64,000 bases of DNA. Source: Beijerinckiaceae bacterium (GTDB lineage: Bacteria; Pseudomonadota; Alphaproteobacteria; Rhizobiales; Beijerinckiaceae). The position numbers and the translations under genes are program-made. Within the stretch, counting starts at the first letter, position 1; the number at the start of each line of letters is the position of its first letter. The notes under the pieces were generated by a model. That model was not told where the DNA came from, searched no databases, and saw only the letters and a program-made list of their open reading frames with translations. The stretch is taken from the NCBI GenBank assembly GCA_009773635.1, contig WSYC01000017.1, positions 1-64,000 of the forward strand, written 5' to 3'. Of this stretch, positions 1-7,633 are shown piece by piece.

Positions 1-127
1 CGGTCACGCGGGTTTCCGGCAGGGCAGCGATGGCCTCCACGGCCGCGCGGAGATTGCCGACCTTGTCACCGATGTTGCTGCCAACCGCGAGATAGGCTGT
101 CACGGGGGCGCGCACGCGCGGTCTCAT
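1..127 (-). CDS. folK: 2-amino-4-hydroxy-6-hydroxymethyldihydropteridine diphosphokinase (HPPK), N-terminal part
   Basis: Only the first 42 codons lie in the window; the gene continues past base 1. The translation contains AYLAVGSNIGDK followed by NLRAAVEAI, the start of the HPPK fold with its conserved GSN motif. HPPK transfers pyrophosphate from ATP to 6-hydroxymethyl-dihydropterin, the step just before dihydropteroate synthase. The ATG at 125-127 overlaps the TGA of folB (124-126), so the two are translationally coupled. Gene order folP-folB-folK on the minus strand is common in alphaproteobacteria. Confidence 0.88.
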   Translation of the reverse strand, partial: MRPRVRAPVTAYLAVGSNIGDKVGNLRAAVEAIAALPETRVT

Positions 128-516
128 CGTCCTGGCCGGCGCCGGGTTATGGTGACGAAAATCGATTCGAGAATCGCGGCCACCGCCGCATTCGGCTTTT
201 CCACGGTGACAGCGATCTCGTCGATACGCGGGAAATTCCGCAACAGCTCGCCCGCGATGGCCTCGGCCAGCGCTTCGATGATGTTGTAACGGTTGCCGAC
301 GGCGATTTCCTGCACCTGTGCCGTAATCTCGGCGTAAGACACCGATTTTTCGAGGTCATCGGCGCGGCCCGCATCCGCAAGATCGAGCCAGGCATCGATC
401 GAGATGTAGAACCGCTGCCCGAGGCGGCCCTCTTCCTCGAAGACGCCGTGATAGGCGAAAACGCCAATCCGCTGGATCGAGATCCGGTCGCGGTTGCGCG
501 GGGCATGCTGGTCCAT
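124..516 (-). CDS. folB: Dihydroneopterin aldolase
   Basis: A 130-residue protein, the usual FolB length. It reads RIGVFAYHGVFEEEGRLGQRF, in which the YHGV-x-EEE-x3-GQRF pattern is the family signature, and later has SYAEI and the IIEALAEAIA helix that carries a substrate-binding Glu. FolB cleaves 7,8-dihydroneopterin to 6-hydroxymethyl-dihydropterin and glycolaldehyde in the cytosol. The start is the ATG at 514-516, two bases after the folP stop codon; longer upstream reading runs into folP. It overlaps folK by four bases, so the three folate genes form one operon. Confidence 0.93.
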   Translation of the reverse strand: MDQHAPRNRDRISIQRIGVFAYHGVFEEEGRLGQRFYISIDAWLDLADAGRADDLEKSVSYAEITAQVQEIAVGNRYNIIEALAEAIAGELLRNFPRIDEIAVTVEKPNAAVAAILESIFVTITRRRPGR

Positions 517-518
517 GT

Positions 519-1385
519 TCAACTCCTGATGCCGCTCGCACGCGGTGCGAGGGCAGCGATGACGCGGGCGGCATCCCGATGCGCGGCGACATCGTGAACC
601 CGGATGATGTCGGCCCCGAGCATCAGACCGAAGCAATCGGCGGCGAGCGTGCCGGCGAGGCGCTCGCCCACCGGCTTGCCGGTGATGAGGCCGAGGAAGG
701 ATTTGCGGGAAACGCCCAGCAGCGTCGCACAACCGAAGGCAGCAAGCCGGGGCAGGGCACGGATGGCGGCGAGGTTCTGGTCCAGCGTCTTGCCAAAACC
801 GATGCCGGGGTCGAGCGCGATGCGATCCATGGCAATGCCCGCTTTAACCGCGAGGCCGAGCGACTGCTCGAAATAGCGCAGCATATCGTCGAGGATATCG
901 AGATCTGGTGTGATTTCGGAGCGGTTATGCATCATCACGAGGCCCGCGCCGGCGTCGGCGACAACCGAGGCCATCCCGGGATCTTGCCGGAGCGCCCAGA
1001 CATCGTTGACGATGCGTGCGCCACGCCCGAGCGCGGCTTTGGCGGTGGCCGCCTTGTAGGTGTCGATCGAGATGACGCAGTTTGGCCGCGCCTGCGTGAC
1101 CGCCTCGATGACCGGCAGGACACGGCGCATCTCCTCGTCGGCATCGACCATCGCCGCGCCGGGGCGGGTCGATTCGCCGCCGATATCGAGGATATCAGCA
1201 CCCTCACGGTCGAGTTCACCGGCATGGCGGATTGCAGCAGCGTGGTCCATGAACTGCCCGCCGTCGGAGAAGGAATCCGGGGTCACGTTGACGATGCCCA
1301 TGATCAGCGCACGGTTTTCCGGTGCCTGTGGCCAGGGGGCAGCCAGGGGAAAGCGCGGCGCGGATGTGAGAGAGGCAGAGGACAT
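519..1385 (-). CDS. folP: Dihydropteroate synthase
   Basis: A 288-residue protein. The N-terminal part has MGIVNVTPDSFSDGG, the classical DHPS pterin/pyrophosphate loop, then GGESTRPGA and the SIDTYKA strand; near the C-terminus GVSRKSF carries the Lys-Ser-Arg region that contacts pABA and is a site of sulfonamide resistance changes. It condenses 6-hydroxymethyl-dihydropterin diphosphate with p-aminobenzoate. The start chosen is the ATG at 1383-1385, about 20 residues before the first barrel strand. The frame stays open much further upstream, but that stretch is antisense to the AGE-family gene. It leads the folP-folB-folK operon. Confidence 0.93.
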   Translation of the reverse strand: MSSASLTSAPRFPLAAPWPQAPENRALIMGIVNVTPDSFSDGGQFMDHAAAIRHAGELDREGADILDIGGESTRPGAAMVDADEEMRRVLPVIEAVTQARPNCVISIDTYKAATAKAALGRGARIVNDVWALRQDPGMASVVADAGAGLVMMHNRSEITPDLDILDDMLRYFEQSLGLAVKAGIAMDRIALDPGIGFGKTLDQNLAAIRALPRLAAFGCATLLGVSRKSFLGLITGKPVGERLAGTLAADCFGLMLGADIIRVHDVAAHRDAARVIAALAPRASGIRS

Positions 1386-1568
1386 GAAGCGGGCGATCTC
1401 GGTGAACAACCGGCGAGCGCCGGAAAGACCTGCGCTCCATAGCGCCTCGCCTCGTGCGAGACAACGACGACAGGTCGCAAATCCGCGCGAGATGCAGCGC
1501 GTTGGTAACGAAATCTGGACCAGTTTCGATGAAAGTGCTGTTCTAGAGATCAGCGAAAGGGTGACGCC

Positions 1569-2747
1569 ATGGCACAGGATGCGCAGACGGCAGCGAACGC
1601 CGCGCGGCGACCACGCGGGGCAAGCGCGTCCGTGCGCCAGCTCGTGACGTGGATGAAGCGTGATGCCCTGCCGTTCTGGGCCACGAAGGGCTGGGACGCG
1701 CGCCGTGGCGGCTTCCACGAGCGGTTCTTCTTCGATGGCATGGCGGACGATCTTGTCCTCCGTCGCACGCGGGTACAGTGGCGGCAGATCTATGTTCTCG
1801 CCCATGCAAGTGAACTCGGCTGGCATGACGGGCTGCGCCTCGCCTTCCGCGGCCTCGAAAACATGCTCGAGAAAGCCTGGGCGCCCGATGGCGCGCCGGG
1901 CTTCGTGCATATCCTCCAGCCGGATGGTTCGGTGGCCGAAGGCAAGCGCGATGCCTACGACCATGCGTTCGCGCTTCTCGCGCTCTCGTGGCTGGCCCGC
2001 GCGACCGGGGATGCGCAGGTGCGCGCGCTGCTCGATCTCGTGCTCGATTTCTGCGAGAGCAAACTCACCGATGAGGCCGGCTATCTCCGGGAGGCGATCC
2101 CGGAAGAATTTCCGCGCCGCCAGAACCCGCATATGCACATGCTGGAAGCGATGATGGCTGCGGTCGAGACCGTGAGCCACCCGGAAGCGGCGATGCGCGC
2201 CACGCGCTACCGCAAGATGCTGGAAAAGACATTTCTGGATCGTTCAACCGGCTTGCTGCTGGAATTCTTCGATCAGGACTGGAAGCCGATCGTCGAGGAT
2301 GAAGCCTCGATCGTCGAGCCCGGCCACATGGCCGAATGGGTCTGGCTCATCCGCAAGTACGAGCGGCTTTTTGGCCAGAAGGCCTCGCCGATCGGCACCC
2401 ATCTGCTGGGCGCCGCGTTGCGCGCCGCCGAGCCGGACTACGGGTTTCTGATCGACGAGATTGATTCGCTCCAGCAGGTGCGCAAGGCCTCGCGCCGCCT
2501 GTGGCCGCAAACGGAACTGATCAAGGCCTGGCTCGCGCAGGCGGAAATCGGCGTCGAACGCGCCGACGAGGCAGCTGAAAAGCTGATCGACAACCTGATG
2601 GCGACCTATCTCTCCGGCCCCTTCGCCGGCGGCTATTACGACAGCTACAACGGCACGGGGGAGATTTCGATCGATACCGTCCCGGCGAGCACGCTCTACC
2701 ACATCTTTGTGGCCGCTGCGGAGGCAGACAGGCTCTTGGGGAAGTAA
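1569..2747 (+). CDS. AGE-family sugar epimerase/isomerase (N-acylglucosamine 2-epimerase superfamily)
   Basis: A 392-residue protein of the expected length for the (alpha/alpha)6-barrel AGE superfamily, whose members interconvert N-acylglucosamine and N-acylmannosamine, mannose and fructose, or their phosphates. Visible family features are LRRTRVQWRQIYVLAHA near residue 70, YDHAFALLALSW near 130, HMHMLEAMMA near 195 and EPGHMAEWVWL near 250, which supply the arginine and histidines lining the active site. The ATG at 1569 has a GAAAGG ribosome-binding sequence nearby. It is transcribed away from folP. Homologues are often annotated as mannose-6-phosphate isomerase, and a manC-type gene lies 5 kb away, so a role in mannose supply is possible but substrate cannot be read from sequence. 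Confidence 0.8.
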   Translation: MAQDAQTAANAARRPRGASASVRQLVTWMKRDALPFWATKGWDARRGGFHERFFFDGMADDLVLRRTRVQWRQIYVLAHASELGWHDGLRLAFRGLENMLEKAWAPDGAPGFVHILQPDGSVAEGKRDAYDHAFALLALSWLARATGDAQVRALLDLVLDFCESKLTDEAGYLREAIPEEFPRRQNPHMHMLEAMMAAVETVSHPEAAMRATRYRKMLEKTFLDRSTGLLLEFFDQDWKPIVEDEASIVEPGHMAEWVWLIRKYERLFGQKASPIGTHLLGAALRAAEPDYGFLIDEIDSLQQVRKASRRLWPQTELIKAWLAQAEIGVERADEAAEKLIDNLMATYLSGPFAGGYYDSYNGTGEISIDTVPASTLYHIFVAAAEADRLLGK

Positions 2748-2832
2748 ACCGGCTCTGCTCCACAGCGCTGAACTCCGACCGCATGATCGGCGGAAAGGTC
2801 GCAGGTTCAGCGATGTCGGAAAACTTCTCGCA

Positions 2833-2910
2833 TGGTCGGAGTGGCAGGATTTGAACCTGCGACCCCCTCGTTCCGAACGAGGTACGCTAACCAGGCTGCG
2901 CTACACTCCG
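2833..2910 (-). tRNA. tRNA-Pro (anticodon CGG)
   Basis: The reverse complement folds as a complete cloverleaf: acceptor CGGAGTG pairs with CACTCCG, the anticodon stem CCTCG/CGAGG encloses the loop TTCGGAA (anticodon CGG, reading proline CCG), the variable loop is GGGTC, and the T arm is GCAGG-TTCAAAT-CCTGC. The discriminator base is A and the CCA end is encoded. Length is 78 bases. Confidence 0.97.
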
Positions 2911-3108
2911 TGAGACCAGCGAGAGGCGGTTCTATAGAACCCCGACCGCGATGCTGCAAGGGTTCGATTGAAGAAAAACGCACCCGTTGCGCTAAATTGT
3001 TTATGGCGGTGCCAGCCCGGTCGAATTGGGATCAAAAACCGGAAATCGGCGGTTGAAGCGAGTTCACGGAATCGATAAACGAACAGACCTCCCGCGCTCC
3101 GGGAGCAT

Positions 3109-3183
3109 TGGGGTATCGCCAAGTGGTAAGGCAGAGGATTTTGATTCCTCCATTCCCAGGTTCGAATCCTGGTACCCCAGCCA
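3109..3183 (+). tRNA. tRNA-Gln (anticodon TTG)
   Basis: A complete 75-base cloverleaf: acceptor TGGGGTA pairs with TACCCCA, the anticodon stem GAGGA/TCCTC holds the loop TTTTGAT (anticodon TTG, reading CAA), and the T arm is CCAGG-TTCGAAT-CCTGG. The discriminator is G and CCA is encoded at 3181-3183. It lies between the oppositely oriented tRNA-Pro and the 3' end of the GGDEF-EAL gene. No integrase or att duplication is seen beside either tRNA. Confidence 0.97.
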
Positions 3184-3211
3184 ATCCTTCCGCTTGAACG
3201 GGTAAGGCTTT

Positions 3212-5245
3212 CTAGGCCGCTTGGGCGCTGGAGGGGATGCTCCGCATCGGTCTCGCCCGGCCGAAATAGAAACCTTGCACCTCGTCGCACCCGAGATCGG
3301 CCAGTTCGAGCAACTGGGTCCGGCTCTCCACCCCTTCGGCGACGGTCTGCATGCCGAGCGCATGGGCAAGCGCAATGATCGCGCCGACGATCGGGCGGGC
3401 ATTCTCTTCCTGACCGAGGCGCTGGACGAAGGAGCGGTCGATCTTGATGCAGTTGATCGGGTAGTGCTGCAGATACGAGAGGCAGGAATAGCCGGTGCCG
3501 AAATCATCCATCGCGATCTGAACACCAAGCGCGCGGATCGAGGCGAGCAGCGCCAGCGTCTTCTGATCGTTTTCCATCATGATGCTCTCGGTAATCTCGA
3601 CCTCGAGGCGTGAGGGGTCGAGCCCGGAGGCGTCCAGAGCATCCTTGAGCACATCGAGCAGGCCGTCATGCTGCAATTGCGCGGGGGAGAGGTTGACCGC
3701 AACCTTGACCGGCAGCGGCATGTCCCTGATTTCACGGCAGGCCTGGCGAATGACCCATGAGCCTATCGGCAGGATGAGACCGGTTGCTTCAGCCAGGGGA
3801 ATGAATTCCGCCGGCGAAATCATGCCCCTCTCGCGATGGTTCCAGCGAAGCAGGGCTTCGAATTTCGTAATGCGGCCGGTCGTGAGCGAGCCGATCGGCT
3901 GATAGTGGATTTCGAAGTCACCACGATCCAGCGCATCGCGCAGATCCGCTTCCAGATGGCGGCGCTTGAGCGATTCAGCCATGAGATCCGGTGTGAAGAC
4001 CCGCGCCGTTCCGCGTCCGTCGGTCTTGGCGGCATAGAGCGCGAGATCCGCCGCGATCAGAAGATCTGTCGTATTGCTGGCATCCCGGTCTATCCGTGCG
4101 ACGCCGATGCTGGCGCCGATGCTCATGACTTGCCCGTTGATATCGAAGGGTTGCGCCATGGAAGCACAGATCTGCAGAGCCAGCGAAAGTTCATCGTCAT
4201 GGCCGCACGTGCTCGCCAGCAGCACCGCGAATTCATCGCCACCAAGGCGCGCCAGCATGTCGCCATCCCGGCAAATCGCGCGCAACCGCCCGGAAACCGC
4301 CATCAGGACCTGATCGCCGATCGTATGGCCATAGGTGTCATTGATCGGCTTGAACCGGTCGAGATCGATCAGCATGAGCGTCGAATATTGGGGTGATCGT
4401 GCCTGTCCGAAGGAGCGCTCGATCGCATCGTGGAGGCGCGCGCGATTTTGCAGGCCGGTCAGAATATCGTGCTCGGCGAGATAATAGGCCTGCTGATCGG
4501 CAAGGTGCTTGGCGCGCGATTGCCTCTCGATCAGCATCATGAAGCCGAAGAGCATCGCGCAAGCACCCACCGCACCCAGAGTGATTGCGGCAATGATGTA
4601 ATGGCTGCGCTCCTCGGCGTTGAGAAGGACGGGTTCAATCGCACGGGAAACCTGGAAAACGGCGCGCACATCGCCGATCTTCCAGTCCCTGCGGGTGGAT
4701 TGGGGGTGCGCGTTGTGGCAATCGACGCAGGTTTGCGACGTCATGCGATCGGAAACGGCGGTGAGAAGGATCCGTTTGCCGTCCTTGACCTCCTCCCGGA
4801 AAACGATCTTGTCCGGGTTCACCTGGAATTCATTCCACGCCTGCTGTTCGAAGTCGGTCAGAAGGCGCTCCTCACGATGCGGCCAAGGGTAAGGACTGAC
4901 GAGCGAGAGGGTCGTCTCATCATGCGCCATCAGCTCGGAAAGTTCCTTCACGAGTGTGGCCGGCAGTGGAATCTCGTTCGGCTTGTTGTGATAGTCCATG
5001 CTGGGCTTGATGACGCCGCCGGCAGTCAGGCGTGAAAGGATGTTCTGCATATAGTAGCCGCGCACCATCTTGATCTGGCTCAGGAGATCGAGATTGCTCT
5101 GCAGCGCGGTTTCCAGGGCGGAGGCCCGCATCGCATGCGGCAGATAGAGGCTGAACCCGGCCAGCCCCGTGACAACGATGAGCACAACCACCAGCACGGC
5201 AATTCGTACCGGGTTGAATGTCAGCCGTGGACGCGCATCAGACAA
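3212..5245 (-). CDS. Membrane diguanylate cyclase/phosphodiesterase with c-type-haem-like sensor domain (DUF3365-GGDEF-EAL)
   Basis: A 677-residue inner-membrane protein for cyclic-di-GMP turnover. Residues about 13-35 form a first membrane segment; residues 40-210 are a periplasmic domain resembling DUF3365/Tll0287 sensors, with C173-VD-C176-H177, a CxxCH motif for covalent haem attachment; about 217-239 is a second membrane segment. The GGDEF domain follows, with an intact GGDEF at 335-339 and an RxxD inhibitory site (RDGD, 326-329), then an EAL domain with EAL at 463-465, a later DDFGTGYS and EGVES. Both catalytic sites look intact, so direction of activity cannot be assigned. The haem suggests sensing of redox state or a gas such as NO or O2. 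It is a single gene with no obvious operon partner. Confidence 0.9.
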   Translation of the reverse strand: MSDARPRLTFNPVRIAVLVVVLIVVTGLAGFSLYLPHAMRASALETALQSNLDLLSQIKMVRGYYMQNILSRLTAGGVIKPSMDYHNKPNEIPLPATLVKELSELMAHDETTLSLVSPYPWPHREERLLTDFEQQAWNEFQVNPDKIVFREEVKDGKRILLTAVSDRMTSQTCVDCHNAHPQSTRRDWKIGDVRAVFQVSRAIEPVLLNAEERSHYIIAAITLGAVGACAMLFGFMMLIERQSRAKHLADQQAYYLAEHDILTGLQNRARLHDAIERSFGQARSPQYSTLMLIDLDRFKPINDTYGHTIGDQVLMAVSGRLRAICRDGDMLARLGGDEFAVLLASTCGHDDELSLALQICASMAQPFDINGQVMSIGASIGVARIDRDASNTTDLLIAADLALYAAKTDGRGTARVFTPDLMAESLKRRHLEADLRDALDRGDFEIHYQPIGSLTTGRITKFEALLRWNHRERGMISPAEFIPLAEATGLILPIGSWVIRQACREIRDMPLPVKVAVNLSPAQLQHDGLLDVLKDALDASGLDPSRLEVEITESIMMENDQKTLALLASIRALGVQIAMDDFGTGYSCLSYLQHYPINCIKIDRSFVQRLGQEENARPIVGAIIALAHALGMQTVAEGVESRTQLLELADLGCDEVQGFYFGRARPMRSIPSSAQAA

Positions 5246-5571
5246 AGGGACTGTCCTGAAGAGGGTTCGTTAAAAAAGAGCGTGCCGTTTTATCTGCGCA
5301 GAAATCAATGATCAGGCAGCCTCGGACAAAATTGTTGAATAGTTGTGAATTTGAGTGAATTCGGGGTGTCTGGCGGCCAAAGGCCTTGTTTCCTCGCTCT
5401 CAAGTCGACCGGCCCCCCCGATCTTGTCGCGGGCGGCGGGTGTGGTTCCGGCTTGCCGGGCTCATGGAACCAGGGCGGGGTTCGCCATATCCGGGATCGA
5501 TATGCACCTGAAAGCGGCGCGCAATTGTTACGCGCCGGGCAAGATCCCCTCTGCCGGCGGTGCATTCGCCG
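5246..5571. other. Intergenic region upstream of the GGDEF-EAL gene
   Basis: About 325 bases with no convincing coding sequence. The GGDEF-EAL gene reads away leftwards from 5245 and the GntR gene ends at 5572, so this stretch holds the promoter region of the cyclase gene. The part 5250-5380 is AT-richer than its surroundings; no clear operator or terminator could be picked out. Confidence 0.5.
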
Positions 5572-6234
5572 TCAGCGTTTGCGGGGGGCAATCAGGGCTT
5601 CAAGGTCACTGCGGACGATCGCGATGTGCCGTTTCAGGAGATCGCACGCCGCCGGAGCGTTGCGCGCACGGCAAAGCTCGATCAGCTCGTTGTGTTCCCG
5701 CTCGGCGCGCTCCCAGGCGGATTTTGTCACAAGCTGGAGCCGCGTGTAGCGCTCGCTCGTCTGCAGCAGTGCGGCGACAATCGCCATGGTCCGGGGCAGG
5801 GGGGCCCGGCGATACATCAGCAGATGGAGCTGGGCATTCAGCATGCCCCATTGCGGGCGATCGTGGCGCGCGATCGCGTCAGAAAAGGTCTTCTGAAGCG
5901 CATCGAGCGCGGCAAGATCGTCCTCCGTAAGGGCGGGAATTGATTGTGCGAGCAAGCGCACCTCCAGCAGGGTGCGCAGATCAAAGACATCGCGCACCTC
6001 ATCCGGGGACAGGCCCGTCACCACCGCTCCCTTGTGCGGAACCATCTGGACGAGCCCTTCGCCCTCCAGCTGGAACAGGGCCTCGCGAACCGGAATGCGA
6101 CTGACGCCATAGGCTTTCGCCAGGGCATCCTGCCGCAATTGCACGCCGGCACCGTGCACGCCGCCGAGAATTTCCTGCCGCAACCTGTCCGCGATCGCGG
6201 CAGAGAGCGTGCGGTTCTTCAGCGCGGTATCCAT
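5572..6234 (-). CDS. GntR-family transcriptional regulator, FadR/FCD subfamily
   Basis: A 220-residue regulator. Residues about 8-75 form the winged helix-turn-helix typical of GntR (SAAIADRLRQEILGG, then LAKAYGVSRIPVREALFQLE), and the rest is an all-helical FCD ligand-binding domain (EVRDVFDLRTLLEVRLL). FCD regulators bind small organic acids, often through a metal held by histidines. The ATG at 6232-6234 is chosen because the conserved fold begins right after it; the frame continues 37 codons upstream without similarity. There is no neighbouring catabolic operon to indicate the effector; the next upstream gene on the same strand is a small secreted protein. Confidence 0.88.
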   Translation of the reverse strand: MDTALKNRTLSAAIADRLRQEILGGVHGAGVQLRQDALAKAYGVSRIPVREALFQLEGEGLVQMVPHKGAVVTGLSPDEVRDVFDLRTLLEVRLLAQSIPALTEDDLAALDALQKTFSDAIARHDRPQWGMLNAQLHLLMYRRAPLPRTMAIVAALLQTSERYTRLQLVTKSAWERAEREHNELIELCRARNAPAACDLLKRHIAIVRSDLEALIAPRKR

Positions 6235-6351
6235 GCGAAGCGGCTCTTCCTGCGGGTCTGGAACGCCCGGGAGGGTTATACAGCCTGCAATTCCGAATGA
6301 AAAGAATGGGGGTTGTCGCTCGCCGCGGCACCCCCTGCTCGTCAATGTGGC

Positions 6352-6630
6352 CTAGCGGCAGCGCTCGATCTCGGCGATGGCGCGGATCACGCAATCGGCC
6401 GTGAAAGGCGCCGCGGAGGGTGCCACGATCATGACGAGAACGGGGATGTCGCCCGGTTTCTCCTTGAGGTCGGTATTGACGATCATCCGGAATTCGGTCG
6501 GTGTTCCCGGCCTGTCCCTGACGAGGAACACCCGATCGGAAACGCGGATCTCCTTCGCCGCCAAGGGCAAGGCGAGGGCCAGCAGCGCCCCAGGGAGCGA
6601 AGCCATCCTGAGCTTTTTCACGTATCGCAT
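6352..6630 (-). CDS. Small exported hypothetical protein
   Basis: A 92-residue reading frame, not recognised as a family. The N-terminus is positively charged (MRYVKKLRMAS) followed by a hydrophobic stretch LPGALLALALPLAAK, a plausible Sec signal peptide with cleavage near ALA/AAK. The mature part is about 65 residues, with two cysteines near the end (ADC and RCR) that could form a disulfide in the periplasm. It lies 118 bases upstream of the GntR gene on the same strand and diverges from the nuclease-like gene. Reality of the gene rests on the signal peptide and position only. Confidence 0.5.
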   Translation of the reverse strand: MRYVKKLRMASLPGALLALALPLAAKEIRVSDRVFLVRDRPGTPTEFRMIVNTDLKEKPGDIPVLVMIVAPSAAPFTADCVIRAIAEIERCR

Positions 6631-6882
6631 CCCGAGTGGTGCTGCGCATGCTCTAAAACGGATATGTGCGTCAAAACAGGCATGGCCGGTTCCCCGGCCC
6701 GGTGCAGGGGGCGCGCCCGGACTTCATCGTCCGGTCAGGATAGGCATTGTCAGGAAAAGCACAATCGGGCGCGAGGCGCTCCAGTGCATCGCATTGTGCA
6801 GGAGGCACAACTGCGGTATCCGGCATCAGACCGTCTCCGTTCATGAGTTTTGCCCTAGGTTCGATCGATCTGGCCCCCGCGC

Positions 6883-7614
6883 ATGCCCCAAAAACCGGCT
6901 GACACTCAGGAGGATTTTCCGTTCAGGAAACTTCTGCGCCGTCATGCCGACGGGCCGGCGGTGAAGCTTCAGCAGACGGTTCTTCTCACCCTGATCGGGT
7001 TTTCGGCCACGCTGGGGCTCGCGCTGGCGGCTTACTCCCTGCGCGATGTCAACTGGCGGGTCTGGACCGGGCGGCAGGCGCCCGAGGTGATTGCGGCTCC
7101 ACCGGAGCCGGCACGTCATTCTGGCGACGCCGTGCCGTCGCTGCCCTCATCCGTGCTCTCGCCGCAGGCGTTGGGGCGCATTTCGGGCCTGAGCAAGCCG
7201 GTGCTGGTCGAACCACCGTTTGACTACATCGATGCCAGCAGCTTCCGCAGCAGCGCAACGATCGTTCTTCTCGCGGGGATTGATGCGCCCAAACGCAGCG
7301 CCGTCTGTCAGGCGGCAGACAAGACGCTCTGGCCCTGCGGCATCATGGCGCGCGTGGCGCTGTTCAACGTCATCCGTCACAAGCCGGTGCTGTGCGAACC
7401 CGATCCGGTGAGCGATCCGGCGGCGCAGCCGGCGAACACGATTTTCGGCAGCTGCACGCTGGAGAACCGCAATATCGCGGTGGAGCTGGTGCGCAGTGGC
7501 TTTGCCCGTGCGGCGGGATTGCCGAGCCGTGACATGCAGGAAGCAGAGGAGGAGGCCCGCGCGGCAACGCGCGGCCTCTGGAATGGCAACTGGCAGATTG
7601 TCCAGCTTCAGTAA
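6883..7614 (+). CDS. Membrane-anchored staphylococcal-nuclease-like (thermonuclease-fold) protein, probably non-catalytic
   Basis: A 243-residue protein with one membrane segment at about residues 30-50 and an SNase-like region from about 115 to the end. Fold landmarks are LLAGIDAPK, WPCG-x2-AR, ELVRSGFAR and EARAATRGLW, matching the pattern of bacterial thermonuclease-family proteins. In true nucleases the strand before GIDxPE carries a catalytic Arg and a Glu follows; here GIDAPK replaces GIDxPE and no equivalent acid is visible, so activity is doubtful. Cysteines near the core could form disulfides, consistent with a periplasmic domain. It is a single gene, convergent with manC, with about 250 bases of upstream sequence. 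Confidence 0.65.
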   Translation: MPQKPADTQEDFPFRKLLRRHADGPAVKLQQTVLLTLIGFSATLGLALAAYSLRDVNWRVWTGRQAPEVIAAPPEPARHSGDAVPSLPSSVLSPQALGRISGLSKPVLVEPPFDYIDASSFRSSATIVLLAGIDAPKRSAVCQAADKTLWPCGIMARVALFNVIRHKPVLCEPDPVSDPAAQPANTIFGSCTLENRNIAVELVRSGFARAAGLPSRDMQEAEEEARAATRGLWNGNWQIVQLQ

Positions 7615-7633
7615 CGGTGGGGCAGGAAGCCCG

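Noticed and set aside
1386-2180. Long N-terminal extension of folP
   Set aside because: It lies antisense to the AGE-family gene; DHPS similarity starts only after the ATG at 1385.
2833-3183. tRNA pair as an integration site
   Set aside because: No integrase, direct repeat of a tRNA end or mobile-element boundary was found beside them.
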